Part shown: piece after piece, positions 30,660 through 43,475 of the stretch | Numbering within the stretch: position 1 is the stretch's first letter | Layout: each line of letters starts with the position of its first letter | Origin: Poa pratensis | Lineage: Eukaryota; Streptophyta; Magnoliopsida; Poales; Poaceae | Direction of reading: 5' to 3' | Assembly (NCBI GenBank): GCA_947311845.1 | Contig: CAMZMU010000041.1 | Span: 129,277,840-129,341,839 of the forward strand | Length of the DNA: 64,000 bases | Notes under the pieces: model-generated | What the model was told of the DNA's origin: nothing | The model's database searches: none | What the model saw: the letters and a program-made list of their open reading frames with translations, nothing else | Made by a program: the position numbers and the translations under genes

Positions 30660-33600
30660 TGGAGCCGGACGGATCTTCTGGGATGCCGGCATATACAGCA
30701 AGCTGAAGATGCCGGGACCCAATGGTACAATTACCATCAGTGGCAACTTCAAGAAAGCAAAGGAGTGTGAGCGTGGCAACGCCGCCTTCGCTGAGGCAGT
30801 CCTCCACGCAGAGGAGTTAGCCATGTTGAAGAAGGAGCTCGATACGTCGCAGTTGCCGGAGCATGTAAAGACCGCTGAGCAAAAGAACACTTTCAAGGCG
30901 TCCGAAGACACAAAGAAGGCGGATCTGGTACCAGGTGACAGCTCCAAGCAAGTCACTATAGGGGCTGGCTTGGCCGACAAATAGGAAGGCGCGCTCGTCA
31001 GGTTCCTCCATGAGAATCAGGACATCTTTGCATGGTCATCAGTTGACATGCCAGGTGTCCCGAGGGAACTTGCCGAGCACTCTCTTAACGTCTACGAAGG
31101 AGCCAAGCCAGTGAAGCAAGGAATAAGACGCTATGGTAAGAAGAAGCGGACAGCAATAGGGAAGGTGATCATCAAGTTGCAAGAAGCCAAGTTCATTAGG
31201 GAGGTAGTACGCACTGATTGGTTGGCAAATCCTGTAATGTTTCCAAAACCTAATAAGGAAATGAGAATGTGCATTGATTATACCGGTTTGAACAAGTGCT
31301 GTCCTAAGGACCACTTTGCTTTGCCTCGTATAGATCAGGTCATAGACTCCACAGCCGGCTCCGAGCTGCTGTGCTTTTTGGATGCGTACTCCGGGTACCA
31401 CCAAATAAAAATGCGGGAATCCGATCAAATCAAAACAGCGTTCACTACGCCTTATGGGACCTTCTGCTACATCACGATGCCCTTCGGCCTAAAAAACGCC
31501 GGCGCAACGTATCAGCGGTGTATGCAAAGATGCCTTCACGAGCAAATTGGCCGCAATGTTCACGTCTATGTTGACGACATTGCCGTCATGTCAAGAAAGA
31601 AGGCAGATTTGCTGGACGATTTGAGAGAAACCTTTGATAGCCTCCGGCTATATAGGATGAAACTCAACCCGAAAAAATGCGTCTTCGGGGTTCCTGCCGG
31701 CAAGTTGCTCGGCTTTATCGTTTCCGAACGAGGGATAGAAGTGAATCCAGAAAAAATCAAAGCGATCCTCAACATATCCAGGCCCAAGGACCTGAAGGAC
31801 GTGCAGCGACTTGCCGGCTCGGCGGCTGCCGTCAGTCGTTTCATTAGCCGTCTTGGTGAAAAGGCACTGCCTCTTTACCGGCTTCTGAAGAAATCCGACA
31901 ACTTGTGTGGACAGACGAAGCAGACGCCGCCTTGCAGCAACTCAAGGACGCGTTAACGTCTGCTCCAATTTTGGCAGCTCCTCGTTCGCAGGAACCAATG
32001 CTGCTCTACATCCGGCAACCAACTTGGTTGTTAGCGTGGTACTGGTTGTGGAACGCAAGACGGAAAATTCAGACTTGCTGAAACAACGTCCGGTCTACTT
32101 CATCAATGAAGTATTTTCCGCCTCGAAACAGCGTTATCCGCATTACCAGAAGCTGGTCTACGGTGTTTTCTACGCCGCCAGGAAATTAAGGCACTATTTC
32201 CAGGAACATTCAATAACGGTGGTGAGCAAGGCACCTCTGGGGGATATCATCAATAATACAGATGCAACAGGCCGCGTTGCCAAATGGGGCATTGAACTTG
32301 CCGCCTTCGACATCATGTATAAACCCAGAACGGCCATTAAGTCTCAAGCCTTAGCAGATTTGTAGCTGATTGGACGGAGGCCATGGACGAAGTACCTCTC
32401 CCTGAAGATGCATACTGGATCATGCACTTTGATGGATCAAAAATGCTTCAGGGCTCGGGGGCTGGCATTGTTTTAAGAAACCCTCAAGGAGACAAGCTTA
32501 GTTATGTGTTACAAATTCACTTCAAGGCAACTAATAATGTTGCTGAATACGAAGCTCTCCTTCATGGTTTACACATTGCCAAGGAACTTGGCGTCCAGCG
32601 TGTCCTCTGCTACGGAGATTCAGACTTGGTGGCGCAACAGATACGTGGTACTTGGGACACAAAGAGCGAGACAATGGCGGCATATCGAGCTACCGTTGAC
32701 GAATTCGCCAAGTGTTTTCTAGGCTACGAGGTCCGCCACATCCCAAGAGCTCAAAATGAGGCGGCAGATACACTTGCCAGAATGGGGTCTGAACGCAAAA
32801 AGGTACCAAAAGATGTTTTCCTGGAACACCTACACAAGCCGTCAATTAAAGGAGCAGACCTCCTTGACCCAGAATCGGCAGAACCAGTTGAATGCTAGCT
32901 ATGCGTCTACTTGGTAAAGCCGGATTGGACGACGCCATATTTGGACTTCCTGATCAATCAGGAGTTACCGGATGATGAGGTTTTGAAAAGGCAAATAATA
33001 AGAAGAGCCAAGGCATTTACAATAATCAAAGGTGAATTGTACAAGCGTAGCACCACTGGTGTTTACCAACGCTGCATTTCGCCCGAAGAAGGCAGAGAAC
33101 TGTTGGATGAGATACATGCCGGCGTATGTGGACATCATGCTTCCTCACGCGCCCTTGTTTCAAAAGCCTTCCGACAAGGTTTCTATTGGTTGACAGCCAA
33201 GCAAGATGCAGAAGACATTGTTAAAAGATGCAGGGGCTGCCAACTTTATGCCAGACAATCACACATGCCGGCTCAAGAGCTTAAAACAATACCCATCACA
33301 TGGCCTTTCGCAGTCTGGGGCTTGGACATGGTTGGTCCGTTTAAAACGGCACTGGTGGTGTGGCTGTAGACAAGTTTACCAAATGGGTTGAAGCTAAGCC
33401 TATCAAAAAGCTAGACGGCGCCACAGCCGCAAACTTTCTGTGGGGAATAATCTCTCGGTTCGGGGTGCCTCATAGCATTATCACCGACAATGGCACTAAC
33501 TTGTCGCAAGGCGAAGTCGAGGAATACTGTTATAAGCATGGTATCCGCCTAGATCTAGCCTCAGTAGCGCATCCGCAGGCAAACGGTCAAGTAGAGCGTA

Positions 33601-34225
33601 CAAATGGTTTAGTTCTACAAGGAATCAAACCACGTCTCGAAGTACCATTGCACAGAGCGGCTGGGGCTTGGGTGGATGAATTGCAGTCTGTCCTTTGGAG
33701 TTTACGCACAACTCCAAACAGATCAACCAAGTTTACTCCTTTCTTCTTAGTCTATGGCGCAGAAGCAGTGTTGCCAACCGACATGATGTACGATTCTCCC
33801 AGAATTCAAGCCTACGTCCAGGAGACGCAGAAGATGCAAGACAGGATGGCCTTGACCTACTTGATGAAGAACGAGATGTTGCCCTTGCGCGATCCGCCAT
33901 CTATCAGCAAAGTTTGAGGCGTTATCAGCAGAAGGGTGAGGCAACGAAGTTTTAGAGTTGGTGACCTGGTTCTCCGCCTAATCCAAGATAGAAGGGCTTG
34001 CATAAGTTATCCCCGCCTTGGGAAGGACCTTTTGTGGTCAGTAAGGTGTTGCTCAATGGTTCTTATTACTTGGTCGACGCACGAGACGGATACAAGAAGA
34101 AGCGAGGTCGCAAGCGCAAAAGGAAGGTTGACGACAAGTACGAAGAAACCAAGCGACCTGGAACATTGAGCAGCTACGTCCTTTTTACACTTAGCAATTT
34201 CCACATTGTAATAAGTACTATATGA
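30660..34225 (+). pseudogene. Element C pol: RT, two RNase H domains, integrase; frameshifted
   Basis: The order on the plus strand starts with a pre-RT part (KMPGPNGTITISGNFKKAKE) ending in a stop at 30982. RT follows (31048-31956; MRMCIDYTGLNKCCPKDHFA, FLDAYSGYHQI, PFGLKNAGATYQR, and the catalytic YVDDI near 31570). RNase H (about 31960-32365) and an archaeal-type second RNase H (32383-32898; MHFDGSKMLQGSGAGIV, NNVAEYEALLHGL, HIPRAQNEAADTLAR) come next. The integrase has an HHCC part (HHASSRALVSKAF, CRGCQLYARQ), a DDE core broken by a frame change near 33360 (KFTKWVEAKP, ITDNGTNL, HPQANGQVERTNG) and a C-terminal part to about 34225. At least four stops or frame changes make it non-functional. 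Confidence 0.9.
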
Positions 34226-34716
34226 TTATGAAATAAAAGTCTGTGGTTTGCTCATTCAGTTTTGGGATCATGCCATCTTTTGTCTTTTCTCGCAATCATA
34301 TATCTGTTGTCATAAAAGTTACCAAACAAAATAAGTTTTGCTCCGTGCTAAGGTCCAAACTTTTTGACATTTGCCGTCTGCCGGCTAAAAACGCAAACAA
34401 TCTTTGCACCGCCTAATATGCTTATCTGTCTGTTTGTGTGTGGGTCGCCTAGTAGTATGTCGTTGGCACCAACATGCTGGCTTTGGTCTCTGAGTCTAAA
34501 TTAGTTGGTATTGCACCTGGTTGGCTCAGCTAAAGTAACTAAGATGAGGTTCCGCCAACATATGAAAAAGCTAAACATGCAGGCGAGATACATATTAAGG
34601 CGGGCCACTTAAATAAGCCTACCGCCAAGTGTAGCATAAATATTTACAACCCAAAATAAAGTTTTATGCGTTAACAGATTAACGCAGTGTTTTGTGCTGC
34701 CTTTGCAGGAGGAAGT
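34226..34716. other. Element C spacer between pol and the antisense gene
   Basis: AT-rich noncoding DNA. It probably holds the 3' ends of both the plus-strand pol transcript and the minus-strand antisense transcript. Confidence 0.5.
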
Positions 34717-37700
34717 CTAAGGGATTGCCGCCTTGGTAGAGCTGGTGGAGAGATCCTGGGGGCTGACGCCGGCATTCTTGGGGCTGGCTCCGCCATCCTT
34801 GGGGCTGCGCTTGTCGGCTCCGGCTTCGCCTTCTTCTCGGGAAGCTTCAGGATCCGCCAAGGAGGGATCGGCTACGGCAACATGCGGGTCCGGGTGTTCC
34901 TTGTAGAACTTGCGGATGTCAACCATGTTGGCAACCCGGGTCGCATAGCCGCGAACAGACCGCAGCACGTCCTGCATCACGATGGCTTGGTTGTTTTCGT
35001 CTTCGGTGGGGAAGTACTCGGTGACTTGATGAATATCAGCCTCCGGGTACCACGCCGCCGTCATTGCCAATGCCAACTTGGCGCCGCCTCGTGCTGCTGA
35101 GCGTAGCGTGTTGTCGTGTTCAGCTGCCGCCTTCTCCAGCAGGTCCGGCAGAGCATCGAAGATGACGGGATCGCCGTCTTCCCCAGGGTAGAACTTGGCG
35201 GCAAATGCTTTGCCTGCGCCGACAATCTGGTTGACGATTTCGCCAACTTTCAAGATTCGGGCAAGGCGCGGCGTTGTAGCCAGGTCATCTCCCAAGCTAG
35301 CCGGCACTGCACAAACACAAAGTTACACACTGCAGCTTCAAGTTTCAAGAAAGCAAGGTGAAAAATGAAGGATTGGAGGCATACCCAAGACATGGTCGTG
35401 GATGGCGTTGACCTCATCCAGATGGTTCTCAAGCGTTTCTTGAGCTAGCTGGACCGCCTTTGACAGTTGGTCCTGCTGCTCCTTGGCGTTCTTGTTCACC
35501 TGGTCAAGGTTGTTGCTCATGGCCTCAAGTTGTCCAGTCAACTTGCTAACTTCGGCAGCATGGGCCAACGCACGCTCATCCAGCTCCTTGGCGTGATCCG
35601 CCTTCAGTTTGGTCACCAGCCCGGCAAGATCTGCAGCTTCGTTCATCAAAGCTTGCATGTCAGTGGAGTTCTTGAGAATATCTTGCGCAGTGTTTAGTAA
35701 TTCTACAAATAAAAAGAAAAGACGACTAAAATACTTGTCGGAAAAGGAAAAGAAGTCGGACGAAAAGAAGGCAAAGAAAGCTTTGTCACCTTCATCATTC
35801 TTGCGAGCTTCTTCCAAGCTCGCCATTTGGGCGTTCTTCAACTCCACGTCTGTAACATCCCTAGTTTTTAAAAGTTGAAAAACCAGAAAAATTTAAAACT
35901 TTTTAAAAACTATTATGTATTTTGCTTTGAAAAGAAAATTCATGCATACATTCATCATCATATAGCATTGTTTGCATTTGGATATTTTAAAAGTGAGAAT
36001 AATAATTCCACTTGAAAACATATTTAACAAAATATATTAGTAGAGCAAAGAATGCTCCAAGTTTTCTTTTGACTTTTATGAATGTGTTGTTCTGCTAGAA
36101 TTGTTTGTGAAATCGTTTGAATCTATTGTAATGTAAGTAATTGCAAATGCTTTATCTTGTGGTATTTAAGATCTACTTAAACCACATTTGTTTGTTTAAA
36201 ACCTATTTTAAGTTGGACACCAAGTGTCATATTTGGTTTATTAAAAAACCTAGTTTGGAAATCTAAATGATTTCTGTTTAAAATAATTTGTATGGTTGAG
36301 AATTATTCTATTACTTACCTATTCTCTGTTTTCAAGTTTTATAGTTTTACTTTTGAAAGAAAATAGTTATTTGGATTTTAAAATGAGTCCTGAAATCATT
36401 TTGATTTATCAAACCCCTTTTAAACTATTTGAGTTTTATACAAAATTATTTTATTGAGTGATATATTAATCATATTACTCATATTTTGCTTCGGTTTAAA
36501 TTATATTTCCAAAGGAATTTATAAAAAAAAACCAATAGTTTTCAAATGACATTAATATGTCCAAAAATACATTTAATCACTTTTCAAAAATATAGTTGAC
36601 AAAATGTTTTGGGAAAGGTTATTAGAGGTTTTCAAATTAAAGAGTTGGTTTTTACAAAACTATAGAAATTGGTTTGACTTAATTTGGTATTGTATTTAAA
36701 AAGATATAAAAGTTTTAAGAAAAGAAAAGGTTTTGAACAACAAAAAAATACGAACCCAGCCCAACTGGGCCAAGCCCATCCTTTTCTCTCTCGCACACGC
36801 AGCGGATAGCAGCCCAACCCTGGCCCCTCTCCCCTCTCTCTCACCGTCATGCGGGCCCCGGCCATGACGTCATGGATGACACCATCATCTTCAACATCCC
36901 GTACAAGAAATCCTCTCCGAAACCCTAGCTAAATCCGGACCAAATTCGTTGCGATTCGAAATGATTCTTCTGTGACTCTTACCCTTATATAATCTCCATG
37001 ACCTCCTCTCTCTTTTGCCCCAGAAATCGAAACCCGAGAGCCCCCAGGCTGCTCGAGATCATCCACGGAGCGCCGCCACGGCCGCCATCGTGTTCTTCAA
37101 ATACCGGCGAGTACAGGACACCCCGAGCCTCCTCATCCCTTCCGTTCTTCTTAATTCTTCCTTGCGCACCTTTCTGACCTGGCGCCGTATTTTATTTCGT
37201 AGCAGAACGAGCAGTTCGAGATCGACCCGAAGCTCCAGCCGCCCTCGGCGATTCCGGCGAGCAATCCCGGCGAACCAGGAAGCGAAGTTTCTCCCTGACC
37301 ACGCCTTCGCCTTCGCCGCGTCGATCTACGCCCCAGGGTACGACTCGTGCATCCAGTCCTCTTCTGTTTTGCGTTTAGCTCGTCGCCGGCAATGGAGCCA
37401 CCGTCGTCGGAGTAGCACCGGCAGCCGCGTAGGCGACCATATGGCCCAGTAGAACTTAGGCCGTTGGATCTGGCTTCAACGCTCAAGATTTGATCGTCTA
37501 CGCGAAGCGGTACCGTCCAACGAGGAGTCGCCACGTCGCCAAGTTGCCCACGAAGGCCGCGCCACGTCCACGTCCGTCCGCACCCGCATCTGCCCGCGAA
37601 GATGACGCGCACCAATCAGAACTCGCCGCGTGGACTACAGCCGCCAGGGACTCTAGAGCGAAGCTTTTTTTTTGTTTTTTTTACAGTTTAGCCCTTGCGC

Positions 37701-40700
37701 ATCACAGATAGGTCCCTGGATTTTAGATTTGTTATTAATTTTTAGTCCTTTATCCAAAATTTATGAAATTTTATTTTTGGAAAGCTTATAATGTGTAGAA
37801 ACTTTCTAGATGCTTAATTTGAGGTTTTGATGAAATTATTTTAGATAAATTTTAAAAATGGTTTAATTGATATTTTGGCTATAATTTAATTATAAAAATT
37901 GATAATTGAGTAAAATATTTTGCTATATTTTTGTTTGTATAAGTAATGGCCGTAGCATTGCTCTGTATTTTTGTAGAAGTGTTTTTATGTGTTTTTGCAT
38001 GTAATTTGTTTTTATTGCTTTTTAGGTGTAATTTTAATAAGTAAATTATATTAAAATTGTTCTCCACATTATTTTCGAATAGAAATTTTAGCTAAGTCAT
38101 GATGATCATGTTAGATGCAAAATAACTTAGAAATATTTCACCTCTCCCACAAAAATGTTATTTCTTCCTTAGAAAAAATTTGGGTAATAAAATTTTGACA
38201 ACACTTTTACTTAGAATTTTTCCCTAGAAATTTCAACACATTAAAAGTGCTAAACTTGTCCTTAGAAATTTTGAGGATGAATGTTAGCTCTTTTGACCCC
38301 TCTAGTTAAAACCACTAAGTTAGAAATTAGTGGAAACAATGAAGAAACAAAGAAGCACTTAGCATGAAAACAAGACTCCAGAAGCATCTCCAAGAAGAAA
38401 GGACTTAGAAGAAATCAAGAGGAAGTTCATGAAGACCAACCAGCTACAATTTCTAAGTCCTTCTTCCCATTCTCTCTTTCCTTCTCCCTATCTTAGACTT
38501 CATGGTGGCTAAGCTATATTCAAGATCAACCTTGAGACTCCCAACAGCATCAAGTCTACAATTTTCAATGAAGTCAACACAAGGTGAAAGCTACAAGGAA
38601 GCAAGGAGAAGATTCTGAAGACCAACCACTTTAGTTCTATCTTTTCTACTTTCTAGTTTGTCTCACTTTGGACATAGACCAAGTCCTTTGTGTTTAAGAC
38701 TATGTTCGTAGAGTGCTAATTGAAGACCATAAAAGATCAATGAAGCTACAAAGGACTTGAAGATTAATTGAAGACCAAACTTGTGAAGACTTAGAATAGC
38801 CTTACAACTTTTGTCAAGTTGTTTGATCAAGTTTACTTTGAGCTTGACCTTGCCTTAGCCATTTGGATTAAGTTAGTTTATGTCTCCTTCCTTAATTATT
38901 TGCTTGTCTTGCATACCATAACTCTTTGTATCATCCTGCATCGCATGCACATCATAATTTTTCTAAGTGTTGCATTTATGATTGTATGTTTATTTGTGGT
39001 TTGTTTGACTTGTTAGAAATTCTGGAGAGAGACGAAAGTGGTTGCAACTGCTACTACTACACTTCTGTTTGCCAAGGCAAGTGGCACACCCCATAAATTT
39101 CCTAAGTATTTTTCTATGCATGACTTTGTGTATTTCTTTATATGCATGTGTAGGATAGTATTGCTATGCTAAAACTACTATCTCCTTTACACTAGTTGTG
39201 TCTAGAATCCTATTGATAACTTGGTAGAATTATTGATGCCATGCAAATTTGTTTTATTCAAAGCTTAAATTCTACTAAGTTAATTTATCACCTGGGTGGA
39301 TTTGGGATTGCATGGCTGCCAGAGTTGAGTGTTTATTCACTTGTGGATTGCCACCCAGGATTAAAGGGACCAATGTTTCTCTAAGTGAAGTTGCTTATCG
39401 TGCAGCCATTAGTCAAATGGGCTCTAACTAGATGGATTAAGTTGCGTGGACTCCTCCCGGCTTGACAAGCAGATGTAGAGGATGTAGGAGGGAACGGGTC
39501 AAGCCGATATGGGATGGGGAATATGCTTCTGAAAAGTCTCATCTCAACTCTCTCCTTTTCCTTAGCACAAATTGAGTGCTTGAGGATAGTTTGGGTTTGT
39601 TGGGTCTAATGGTGAAAGTGCACAACCTCTGCAGAGTTAAAACTAAGTACTTAGCCGTGTCCCCGGTTACGGACAATTGAAGCAGCTGATCAAGGATGGC
39701 AACGGAGGCTCCCAACATCTTATTTCTTTAAGTAAAATTTTGATGGGTGAACAAGGGTAGCCGAGACTATGGATTTCATGCCATGTCTCAAATTTGAGGA
39801 AAATGTTTTACAAAGTGTTAGGCAAAATTGGCTTTTATGCAAAATAGCCTTGAACTCCACCAGCCAAATATGCATATAGGCTATAGAGTTATTCCATTAA
39901 GTGTCCACATAGTGTCACTTGCCAGATCCATTTTTAATGGTATCTGACCCACTCTGTTGCAAAATTTTATTTGTTGCAGATTGTTCTGACGAGTGAGTTT
40001 TCGTTAAGGTTTCGAGTCTACAACCAACATGTTTTCGCCTGTGGCACATGCAAAGGATGAGGACTCCATGAAGATTATTATTTCCGCTGCTTTACTCTTT
40101 CAAGCTAGCTATATGCTATGCAAGTTGCAATGAATATTTTACCAAGTCTGGATCATTCGATGTAATAATGATACTTTGTTGTGATACTACATCTTAACTG
40201 TGTGTGCAAATGAAACGATCCAGGGGTTTGCACTATACACAGGTACCTTGCCAATTTCTAAGTGCAGGTACGCTACAACGTCCTGCTGTAGTTCCTGGCA
40301 TTCCTTGTTCTTCTTCTCTTGAGCACGAAATAGCTCAAGATTGGAAGCAAGAACGGCCTGCATGAACGAAAACAACATTATGGTTAGCACTATTTAGTCA
40401 ACGAGAGCACTTTGCCGGCTAAAATTTTTCAGCCGCCAAAGTGCTCGGGGGCTGGGACCATAGGCTATTTTACCTCAAGTTGTCCATGCAGGGTGTCGTG
40501 GAGTTCGTCCATGTGTGCGTACCAGTTGCGGGTACCGTCACGCATGGTCTTCAGTGTATGCCGGGGGTCTTGCAACCCTTTGCCAGATTAGGAACCAGGA
40601 TGGGAGGATGATCCGCCTTGTTCGGCCGCCATCTGGTCATTCATCTCCTGCTTCATGGCAATAAATCGAGCGGCATCATTAGCCGAAGCTTCAGCCGTCT

Positions 40701-42405
40701 TGGAAAAAGTGATGCCGGCAACTGATTTCTTGCCCGCCATCTTCTCTGTAGCCGCCTCTGTGGTACCAGCAGCTGTGTACGTTCCCTGGCATACAACCAC
40801 GGGAACGCCAACTGTGGGCGTTGTCGGCGCAGCGGCTGGAGAAGAACGTGGTGGCTTGCCCCTGCCGGCAGTAATCTTCAAGTTGGAGTGGAGCTTGGGC
40901 ATGGCAGGCTTGCCTCTGTAAGCAGAAACATGCAGGTTTGTCAGCACAAATATATCAAAATAGCTAAGTCAGGGAAAGACAAAGTTTGCTTACCTCTTGA
41001 AGAGGACATTCCCCACGGTCTCATCCTCTGCATCGACAGAGGTGGCCGCCTTCTTCCTCTTCTCCAAATCCTTGGTGGAGGAGCTCAGCTTACGCTTCTT
41101 CGATTTGCTGGCACCGGTGTCGTACCAGTTTGGATCCAACTCTTCCTCCCCCGAGGTTTGCAGCTGAAAAGGAAACAAGACAATATTAATCCAGTACCTA
41201 GTGGACAAGGATGTTAGTGAAATAACAAAGTACCTTTGACTTACCGCTGGGGCTGGGTTGTCATGGGTGAACATGGCGACGCCTTCAGCCGCCTTCACCG
41301 ATAGAGGCTTGATAAGCTCTCTAAGCCGGTATTCTAAGGCATCCTGGTCAAGGGTGCTATTGCCTGCGTCATCCGCCTTGTACTCGCACATCTTCAGTGG
41401 GCGATGGCGGAGAGGCATAATCTTCCTCGACACCCAGCAGATGACGGTGTCAACTCCGTCAAGTCGTGGAGCCAACATCGTTTTCGTCAGGAACTCGATC
41501 CGCCTAACGGCAATCCGAAGTTCCGCCGACAAGCTGCTGAGCGGCACCTTTGCCGTCCAACAGGCCTTGTGAGTTGGTGGACCATTGACGAAGGCCGGCA
41601 TCCCTTGTGTGCTGCCAGGTGTCAGGATGTCCTTGGAGTAGAAGAAAGTGCTGGTCCAGTGCTTCACCGACTCGATGTATGGTATTTTTGGGTACCAGTC
41701 GGGTTGGCGGCAGTTGAACGTAACACTACCGCAGGTTGCTAGGTGGCCGCCTGGTATGGTTTGCCGGCGGCACAGGAAGCAGTACTTGAATAGCTCTATG
41801 GACACAGCTATGCCTAAGTACCCTTCGCACAAAGCCTGGAAGCCGGCTAGCACTAGAATACTATTGGGCGCTATGTTGTGTGGCTGCAACCCATAAAAAC
41901 TAAGCACCGCCAAGAAAAAGGCGGAAAGCGGCAGAGACATACCACGAAGGCTGTGCGACGCCAACATGACGCGCTCGCCGTCTTGGGGGTCAGGCACCGC
42001 TTCGTCGCCTGGAACTCTCCAGGAGCATTCAGTCTTTGGCGGAATGTATCCGCCTGCCTCCAGCTCCTTTAGGTATGCTGACGGCAGCCAGTACCTGGAA
42101 CCCAGGTCTCCAGCCTCTTCCTCTTCCTCGGCGTCGTCATCCTCGTCGGCGGCAGATTCCGCCGCAACCTCTGAGCTGGCCGTCGTGAGGGATGGAAGGG
42201 GAAACATTGGAGCGACGGTTGCAGGCGCCTCCGGAGCTGGGGAAGAAGTAGAAACCCCGCCCGTGGCCACCGTGGCCGCGGGAGAGGTCATCGATGCGCC
42301 TGCGGGAACCGCCGCCGCCGCTGGGACAGATCCAGATCCGGTGGGGGTCGATGAAGCCGCAGCCAGTGCCGCTGTCGCCGCCGCATCTTGCTGAGTGCTC
42401 GCCAT
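34717..42405 (-). pseudogene. Spliced antisense gene of element C (Transposase_28-type gypsy protein), interrupted
   Basis: The gene runs against pol. The first exon starts with the Met at 42405: an Ala/Ser/Pro-rich N-terminus, an acidic run, then a domain like the putative gypsy-type transposon family (Pfam Transposase_28; LSFYGLQPHNIAPNSILVL, CEGYLGIAVSIELFKYCF). An in-frame intron of about 81 bp (41164-41245) has GT-AG ends. Further exons by GT-AG signs are about 41163-40995, 40920-40475, 40358-40244, 35850-35791, 35702-35389 and 35308-34717. The later exons form a coiled coil (KLTGQLEAMSNNLDQVNKNA) and a C-terminal helical region. Lesions are an in-frame stop at 40588-40590 and the insertion of element D. 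Antisense genes between pol and the 3' LTR are known in Tat-lineage elements; their role is not known. Confidence 0.72.
35851..40188. mobile_element. Element D: probable solo LTR of a large non-autonomous (LARD-like) retrotransposon
   Basis: A 4.3-kb block with no coding domain interrupts the antisense gene of element C. It begins TGTAACATCCC, a common plant LTR start. Its flanks are ACGTC (35846-35850) and ACATC (40189-40193), an imperfect 5-bp duplication. It contains a TATA box (TTATATAA, 36985-36992) followed by a GC-rich leader-like part, then long AT- and purine-rich sequence. No second terminal repeat was found inside. The size fits LTRs of LARD elements such as barley Sukkula (known to be over 4 kb), but family membership is not shown. 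The right end is uncertain by a few bases. Confidence 0.6.
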
Positions 42406-42528
42406 TTAGGGGAGAGTGTGTCGCTCGTGCTCGCCGGAGTTGAGTACGAGGAGGAGTTGAGCTCGGGAAGGTGAGGAGGCCACGGTGGGTGTGCGAATGA
42501 AGAAGTGCATCGATGTGCCCTTTGGGGG

Positions 42529-42535
42529 TATTTAT
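42529..42535 (-). promoter_or_regulatory. Candidate TATA box of the antisense gene
   Basis: ATAAATA on the minus strand lies about 125 bp upstream of the antisense start codon, followed by a pyrimidine-rich leader. Inferred from position only. Confidence 0.4.
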
Positions 42536-42945
42536 CCCCACGCGCCAAGATCCGTGCCTAAGATTGGGGGGACGCGAGATTTCCGCCACGTGCCCACGAT
42601 TTGCACGTCGTGGCAACGGCGTCTGTGGCCTCGCTCCGATTTCTGTGCGTAGTGGAGAAACCATCATGACGCATGCCCAAGTCCAAACTGTCGTGGACTG
42701 CATGGCGTCATCCGTCAATATTTGACGGGTCCAGTCAATTGACAAGACTGGTGCCACGAAGATTCCTGACAATGGTCAGGCCGTCTTTCCCATGAAGGCG
42801 GCAAATTGTCCGACTACTTTAGGCGGACCGCCGCTTACTTTCAACTTTGGAATGCTTCAAGCTCTTCAGATGCTTACAAGACAAGGCGGATGTTGCCGAC
42901 AAAAGAAGATGGTGTCTGAAGAACTCGAACCCTCCCAGGGGCTAA

Positions 42946-43475
42946 TGTTGGGGATATACCTACTAGGGGTATCACCAGCATGGATCAATCCGGCTAGTCC
43001 AGGGTGGCCCGCAGTGGTGGTTAAGGCTTTGCCTACCGGGCGGCTCAGATAGCTGACGACCAAGGAAGGCAGATGCCGGCAAGGAGGAGGCCCAAGACTG
43101 AAGCCCATGAAGCCACCAAGACCAAGACGGAAGGCGGCATACTTGCCGGCTAGGTTTAGGACTCCGTATACTTGCTGGATACGTAATCACCTTGTAACCC
43201 TAGGTCCAGCCGCCTATATAAGCTGGACCTCGGGACTCCTTTAGGGGAGAGACTCTCAGACGATTCAACACAACCAACTCATTGTAACCTGTTCACGGCG
43301 ATATTGCCTTATAGTGAGTTATAGCAGCACGTAGGGCACCGCCACCGCCGTGGTGCCTGAAGCTGGGTAAACTGCCGTGTACAATCCCGACCTTGACGAC
43401 GTCCACCTTCTTGCCCTACGTTCACCCTCAGCTAGCAGGACCCCGTCTCCTATCCAAGATGCCGATACGACGACA
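42946..43475 (+). repeat. 3' LTR of element C (530 bp)
   Basis: It starts TGTTGGGGATATACCTAC and ends GATACGACGACA. A TATA box (TATATAA, 43215-43221) lies at a proper place. A purine-rich CAGGGGCTAA precedes it. LINE2 endonuclease sequence resumes right after it. Confidence 0.85.

Larger units (their letters stand above)
30360..43475 (+). mobile_element. Element C: Tat-lineage gypsy retrotransposon, 5' end lost
   Basis: It has pol (30660-34225), a long 3' region with a spliced antisense gene, and a 3' LTR (42946-43475). The two RNase H-like domains and the antisense gene place it in the Tat (Ogre/RIRE2/Grande-like) group of gypsy elements. The 5' LTR, gag and protease are gone and the left border is rearranged. 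The base string GAATC just after the 3' LTR (43476-43480) has no partner on the left. It inserted in the LINE2 endonuclease and is itself interrupted by element D. Confidence 0.88.

Noticed and set aside
42137..42772. Minus-strand open frame of 211 codons overlapping the antisense gene start
   Set aside because: It is a different frame of the same exon and leader. The Transposase_28-like frame from 42405 is the supported one.
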